Position numbers and translations under genes: made by a program
Assembly (NCBI GenBank): GCA_910576345.1
Contig: CAJTIT010000024.1
Location: 1-35,542, forward strand
Reading direction: 5' to 3'
Source: Erysipelotrichales bacterium
Lineage (GTDB): Bacteria > Bacillota_I > Bacilli_A > Erysipelotrichales > Erysipelotrichaceae
DNA length: 35,542 nucleotides
The notes under the pieces: model-generated
Told to the model about the DNA's origin: nothing
Seen by the model: only the letters and a program-made list of their open reading frames with translations
The model's database searches: none
Shown here: positions 32,070 through 35,542 of the stretch, in pieces
Layout: every line of letters begins with the position of its first letter
How positions within the stretch are numbered: the first letter of the stretch is position 1

Positions 32070-32957
32070 ATGAAAGATTGTTTAATCAAGGCAATGGCAT
32101 GTGAAGGGCGTGTGCGTATTTTCGCCTGCGCTTCCACCCAATTAGTTGAGGAAGCAAGGCAGCGGTTTGATTTGTGGCCTACTTCTGCGGCTGCTTTAGG
32201 CAGAACGTTGAGTGTCGGCAGTATGATGGGGAGCATGTTAAAAAGCGAACAAGAGCAGTTGACCATTGTCATCAATGGTGGCGGCCCTATTGGAACCATT
32301 ATGGTCGATGCATACCATGACGGTCACGTACGCGGCTTTGTTAGTGAACCGCATATTATGATGACTTACAACGATACCGGTAAATTGGCGGTAGGTACGG
32401 CTGTAGGATGTAACGGTACATTGGAAGTCATAAAAGATTTGCATATGAAGGAAAATTGGAAAGGTACGGTTGCCTTACAAAGCGGTGAAATCGGTGATGA
32501 TTTTGCATATTATTTTACAGCAAGTGAACAAACGCCGTCTGCGGTTTCTGTAGGCGTTTTGGTAGATGAAACAAATGCGGTGATTTCCGCTGGCGGTTTG
32601 ATTATACAGATGATGCCGGATGCATTGGAGGAGGACATTGTAAAAACGGAACAAGTCATTCATATGCTTGCGCCGGTATCAGAATTGATACGCACCAATG
32701 AGACATTGGAGTCTATCGTTTCATCTCTATATGATGATGTTCACATTCTTTCAAAACAACCGATATGTTTCCAATGCCATTGTAATGCGTCCACAATGAA
32801 ACGTGTGTTATCTACACTTCCAAAAGAAGAACGCCTTGCCATGATGGAAGAAGACCATGGATGTGAAATCACTTGTAATTTCTGTAATGAGCGCTATTCA
32901 TTTAGTGAACAGGAACTAAGAGATTTGGAAAATTTTTTAGAAACACATGCCAAATAG
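32070..32957 (+). CDS. hslO: Hsp33 redox-regulated chaperone
   Basis: Hsp33 is a cytoplasmic holdase switched on by oxidation. The 295 residues have the usual N-terminal domain (ARQRFDLWPTSAAALGRTL, INGGGPIGTIMVDA) and a C-terminal zinc switch with CHC (FQCHCNAST) and CNFC (ITCNFCNERY). AAGGAG lies eight bases before the ATG at 32070; the GTG and ATG codons at 32061-32066 are too close to that site. It appears to be a single-gene unit. Confidence 0.95.
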   Translation: MKDCLIKAMACEGRVRIFACASTQLVEEARQRFDLWPTSAAALGRTLSVGSMMGSMLKSEQEQLTIVINGGGPIGTIMVDAYHDGHVRGFVSEPHIMMTYNDTGKLAVGTAVGCNGTLEVIKDLHMKENWKGTVALQSGEIGDDFAYYFTASEQTPSAVSVGVLVDETNAVISAGGLIIQMMPDALEEDIVKTEQVIHMLAPVSELIRTNETLESIVSSLYDDVHILSKQPICFQCHCNASTMKRVLSTLPKEERLAMMEEDHGCEITCNFCNERYSFSEQELRDLENFLETHAK

Positions 32958-33095
32958 ATTGTTAAAATGTAAATAATCACAACGCTTCATTGTAAAAATA
33001 GCGTGCATGCGTATGAAGGCGATCGAAAAACGATTTCTTCAATTTGTTTTTCGCATCCCATGAAATTGTGATAAAATAATAACGTAAAAAAGGTA
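32958..33095. other. Gap between hslO and the mgtE leader
   Basis: Contains TTCAT/ATGAA arms (about 32987-33017) and a GAAAAAC/GTTTTTC stem (33025-33052) that may end hslO transcription. A -10-like TAAAAT (33072-33077) may start the mgtE leader transcript close to 33085. No gene. Confidence 0.4.
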
Positions 33096-33204
33096 GGTGG
33101 TAAATGTGAAATCCGAAAGCAGCGGCGATGCGGTAGCGATACCATTGGATGAGGATCATTTACCGCCGAAACAATATGCAAAATGATCCTCCGTACAAGG
33201 AGGA
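33096..33204 (+). promoter_or_regulatory. Structured mgtE leader, candidate translational Mg2+ switch
   Basis: Three pairings are visible. (1) GGTGGTAAAT (33096-33105) with ATTTACCGCC (33158-33167), 10 bp, enclosing ATCC/GGAT and the hairpin GGTA-GCGA-TACC. (2) TCCTCC (33187-33192) with GGAGGA (33199-33204), which covers the mgtE ribosome binding site. (3) GAGGATCATTT (33151-33161) with AAATGATCCTC (33181-33191), a perfect 11 bp. Pairings 1 and 3 exclude each other at 33158-33161, and 3 excludes 2. This is the logic of a switch acting on translation of mgtE. It does not look like the M-box I know (no GTTAGGTGAGGCTCC start). The structure is seen in the sequence; the ligand and function are inferred. 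Confidence 0.6.
33106..33186 (+). CDS. Leader peptide upstream of mgtE, 26 residues
   Basis: GTG at 33106 opens a 26-codon frame with GGTGG five bases upstream. The peptide is short, soluble and acidic in its middle (PLDEDHLPPKQYAK at the end). A run of Asp-Glu-Asp and two prolines is the kind of nascent chain that destabilises ribosomes at low Mg2+ in the E. coli/Salmonella mgtA and mgtC leaders. The stop TGA (33184-33186) lies 23 bases before the mgtE ATG and just ahead of the TCCTCC arm that masks the mgtE ribosome binding site, so its translation should affect that hairpin. Whether it is translated is unproven. Confidence 0.5.
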   Translation: MKSESSGDAVAIPLDEDHLPPKQYAK

Positions 33205-33209
33205 CGATT

Positions 33210-34553
33210 ATGAAAAGAAAAATCACACAAGAAGAATTGAAGACACTGTTGGTACAAGGTAAAGTAGAGGAACTGCGTGAAATCATTTCTACAATTCATC
33301 CGGTAGATATCTTGGATATCATTCACGAAGATGAAGAAACGGCGCCTTTGATTTTAGCGCAACTAGACGAAGAAATCATTGCGGACATTGTGGAAGAAGA
33401 AGACGATGAAGACAAATATGAAATCTTGAAATTGTTTTCCGATGCCAAACAAAAACATATCTTGGAAGAAATGTCCAAAGATGAAGTCACGGATTTATTG
33501 GGAGAACTAGAAGAGGAAGAAGCAAAAGAACTGTTGGCAAAAATGAACAGCGAAGATCGTCAGGACATCAAGGAATTGATGAGTTATGATGAAGACAGCG
33601 CCGGCGGTTTGATGACCACAGAATTTATTTCGATACGCGCCAAAAATACGGTGCGACAAACATTGGAATATTTACAAAAAGCCGCAGATGCGGAAACATC
33701 TTATTATTTATATGTGACTGATCGCAACAACATATTAAAAGGAGTTGTATCCTTACGTGATATTGTGAGCAGTACATTTGAGACGAATATGTTGGAAATC
33801 ACCAATCCGAATGTGATCAGCGTTCGATATGATGAAGATCAGGAAGCAGTCGCAAAACTGTTTGAAAAATATGGATTCGTTATGATGCCGGTCGTTGATG
33901 AAGAACAACGCATGTTGGGAGTTATTACAGTGGATGATATTATGGATGTTATCCAGGAAGAAACTACGGAAGACATCCACCGTTTGGGCCAGGTAGGCAA
34001 AGAAGAGCGCATCGATTCATCGCTGCGTGATTCATTGAAATCACGTCTGCCATGGCTTATCATCAATATGTTTACGGCAATACTGGCCGCATCTGTCGTA
34101 TCTTTTTTTGAAGGTACAATTTCACAAGTGGTTGCGCTTGCGACCGTCATGCCCATTGTTACAGGGATGGGCGGTAATGCAGGTACGCAGACAATGACCA
34201 TTGTGGTACGTGGATTATCTTTACAAGAAATGACAAAGGACAACGCCAAATCGATTTTGCTAAAAAATATTGGCGTGGGTATATTAAGCGGGATTGTGAT
34301 CGGAGCGTTGATTGCTTGCGGCGCAATGATTTGGGAAAGCAATCCCATCTTTGGTCTTGTCGCAGGCGCTGCGATGTGTTTGAATATGATTTTGGCAAAT
34401 GTCGCCGGATATATCATACCGGTGATTTTAGAAAAATGTCATGTGGATCCTGCATTGGCATCCGGTGTTTTTGTGACTACCGTTACGGATATTTTGGGCT
34501 TTTTCTTTTTCCTTGGCCTTGCCACATGGACACTGCCTTATTTATTGCCTTAA
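33210..34553 (+). CDS. mgtE: Magnesium transporter MgtE
   Basis: The 447-residue channel-like Mg2+ importer has the standard order: an N-terminal superhelical domain (about 1-125, very acidic), two CBS domains (about 130-250, with GVVSLRDIV and GVITVDDIMDVIQEE), a plug helix and five membrane segments from about 280. The conserved pore region reads PIVTGMGGNAGTQ. The cytoplasmic domains close the pore at high Mg2+. The start at 33210 has AAGGAGG seven bases upstream, within a hairpin (see leader). The frame is open to 33183, but that earlier ATG has no free ribosome binding site. The SDR gene follows after 28 bases. Confidence 0.96.
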   Translation: MKRKITQEELKTLLVQGKVEELREIISTIHPVDILDIIHEDEETAPLILAQLDEEIIADIVEEEDDEDKYEILKLFSDAKQKHILEEMSKDEVTDLLGELEEEEAKELLAKMNSEDRQDIKELMSYDEDSAGGLMTTEFISIRAKNTVRQTLEYLQKAADAETSYYLYVTDRNNILKGVVSLRDIVSSTFETNMLEITNPNVISVRYDEDQEAVAKLFEKYGFVMMPVVDEEQRMLGVITVDDIMDVIQEETTEDIHRLGQVGKEERIDSSLRDSLKSRLPWLIINMFTAILAASVVSFFEGTISQVVALATVMPIVTGMGGNAGTQTMTIVVRGLSLQEMTKDNAKSILLKNIGVGILSGIVIGALIACGAMIWESNPIFGLVAGAAMCLNMILANVAGYIIPVILEKCHVDPALASGVFVTTVTDILGFFFFLGLATWTLPYLLP

Positions 34554-34581
34554 TCGAATATAAAAAGGAGTGTGTAAATGA

Positions 34582-35370
34582 ATGAAAGCATTAATTACCG
34601 GCGCCAGTTCCGGTTTGGGAAAGGATATGGCGCGAATTCTTGCCGATTATGGCATTGATTTGATTTTGGTTGCCCGACGATTGGAAAAGTTAAAGGAAGT
34701 AAAGGAGGAGCTTGAAAAGCGTGTGCAGGTGCGCTGTATCACAATGGATCTTTCCGATGAACAAAACTGTCGTTTGCTTTATGCACATATGAAACAGGAA
34801 GAAGATGTCGATATCCTTATTAACAATGCCGGTTTTGGTTTGGCAGGCGACTTTGATGAAACGGATCTGAATCGTGAATTGGAAATGATCGATACCAATA
34901 TTAAAGCTGTGCATATTTTAACGAAGATGTTTTTGAAAGACTTTATGGAAAAAGATTACGGCTATATTCTAAATGTGGCATCCGCAGCGGCTTTTTTGCC
35001 AGGACCATTGATGGCGTCTTATTATGCGTCTAAAGCGTATGTTAGAAACTTTACTTTGGCGCTTCATAAAGAAATGAAAAAGCGCGGCATCAATGTGCAA
35101 ATCAGCGCATTATGTCCCGGACCTGTACAGACGGAGTTTTCACAAGTAGCCCAAGTACAGTTTGCGATAAAGGGACAAGAAAGCATGGATGTCGCAAAGG
35201 CCGCTATCGACGGCATGTTTGCACAAAAAGCGCAGATTATTCCAGGTGCGCTAATGAAAGGCTGTTATTGGCTAAGCAAACTGGCGCCACTTACTTTATT
35301 GTTAGAAGCAGGCTACTACATTCAAAGACAAAAGCGCAAAGAAAAAGCACCTGTAAAAGAAATGGCGTAA
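34582..35370 (+). CDS. Short-chain dehydrogenase/reductase
   Basis: The 262 residues show the classical SDR pattern: TGASSGLG (6-13) for NAD(P) binding, NNAG (81-84), Ser134 (NVAS), Tyr147 and Lys151 (YYASK) as catalytic residues. Arg residues after the first beta strand (VARRLEKL) favour NADPH. This sub-group resembles DltE/YqjQ-like oxidoreductases with a C-terminal hydrophobic stretch (LSKLAPLTLLLEAGYYI). The substrate is unknown. AAGGAG precedes the ATG; an overlapping ATG at 34578 is in another frame. It is probably co-transcribed with mgtE. Confidence 0.9.
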   Translation: MKALITGASSGLGKDMARILADYGIDLILVARRLEKLKEVKEELEKRVQVRCITMDLSDEQNCRLLYAHMKQEEDVDILINNAGFGLAGDFDETDLNRELEMIDTNIKAVHILTKMFLKDFMEKDYGYILNVASAAAFLPGPLMASYYASKAYVRNFTLALHKEMKKRGINVQISALCPGPVQTEFSQVAQVQFAIKGQESMDVAKAAIDGMFAQKAQIIPGALMKGCYWLSKLAPLTLLLEAGYYIQRQKRKEKAPVKEMA

Positions 35371-35542
35371 ATCGTTTTTCAAAACAATAGAGCGATCTCA
35401 TATGAAAGCCAACTATATAGAAGTCAATAGGTTTTCATGAAAAAGTTTGAAAATATAAAGCCATGACTTTAGTTGGCAAAAGATCTTTGAAAAGTGAATC
35501 AGTGTACACTGAAAACAACTAACGATGTAGCCTGTTAAAAAA
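35371..35542. other. Structured non-coding end of the window, rRNA-leader-like
   Basis: GCCAACT (35417-35423 region) is complementary to AGTTGGC (35471-35477), with an inner AAGTCA/TGACTT pair and the palindrome TTTTCATGAAAA between. Downstream, GATCTTTGAAAAGTGAA (from 35482) resembles boxA-type antitermination sequence near rRNA genes, and TCAGTGTACACTGA (35499-35512) is a perfect 14-bp palindrome. A 16S or 23S gene may start beyond the window; this cannot be seen. Confidence 0.35.

Noticed and set aside
33060-33209. M-box riboswitch before mgtE
   Set aside because: The typical M-box core is absent and the leader is too short; kept as an unassigned structured leader.
33839-34417. 192-codon frame antisense to mgtE
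   Set aside because: Shadow of the conserved mgtE membrane domain.

Overview
The window reads as a low-GC Firmicutes chromosome segment, most likely from the Erysipelotrichia. This rests on strong AGGAGG-type ribosome binding sites, the rapZ-yvcK-whiA cluster, a T-box leader, CcpA-type cre sites and FIVAR-repeat surface protein architecture. The class assignment is inference; no 16S rRNA is present to confirm it.

Layout. 1-600: 3' remnant of a group II intron (last part of the maturase plus domains V/VI). 795-1901: an unrecognised minus-strand protein divergent from an XRE regulator. 1902-5450: a 997-residue secreted, repeat-rich surface protein with a long, cre-controlled leader. 5636-8742: a Qnr-like pentapeptide repeat protein, then an ABC exporter pair. 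9088-12650: a nicotinate salvage operon (pncA, pncB) with a membrane protein and a degenerate amidohydrolase. 12712-13179: small DUF4352-like protein. 13302-16290: T-box leader and metNIQ methionine importer. 16650-19274: feoA-feoB and an FeoB-associated Cys-rich peptide. 19275-20195: AT-rich gap, then a small membrane peptide divergent from an XRE regulator across an 18-bp palindrome. 20302-22903: UMF1-type MFS transporter and peptidase T. 23058-25824: rapZ-yvcK-whiA. 25814-26180: XRE regulator. 26285-31946: oxidative branch of the TCA cycle (aconitase with a thioredoxin-like lipoprotein on minus; citrate synthase and NAD-type isocitrate dehydrogenase on plus). 32036-35370: Hsp33, then the Mg2+ transporter mgtE behind an elaborate leader, and a short-chain dehydrogenase. 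35371-35542: structured non-coding DNA resembling an rRNA-operon leader.

How it works together. Most of the window is housekeeping: NAD precursor salvage, methionine and ferrous iron uptake, peptide breakdown, Mg2+ homeostasis, and citrate to 2-oxoglutarate, presumably for glutamate synthesis. The most intriguing non-coding item is the mgtE leader (33091-33209). It has a 26-codon ORF rich in Asp/Glu and Pro, a 10-bp stem that would hide that ORF's ribosome binding site, a hairpin that hides the mgtE ribosome binding site, and an 11-bp pairing that would open it. It looks like a translational Mg2+ switch and does not match the M-box as I know it. Secondary leads are the paired regulatory blocks either side of the surface protein, the palindrome shared by two promoters, and a pseudo-amidohydrolase kept intact in the nicotinate operon.
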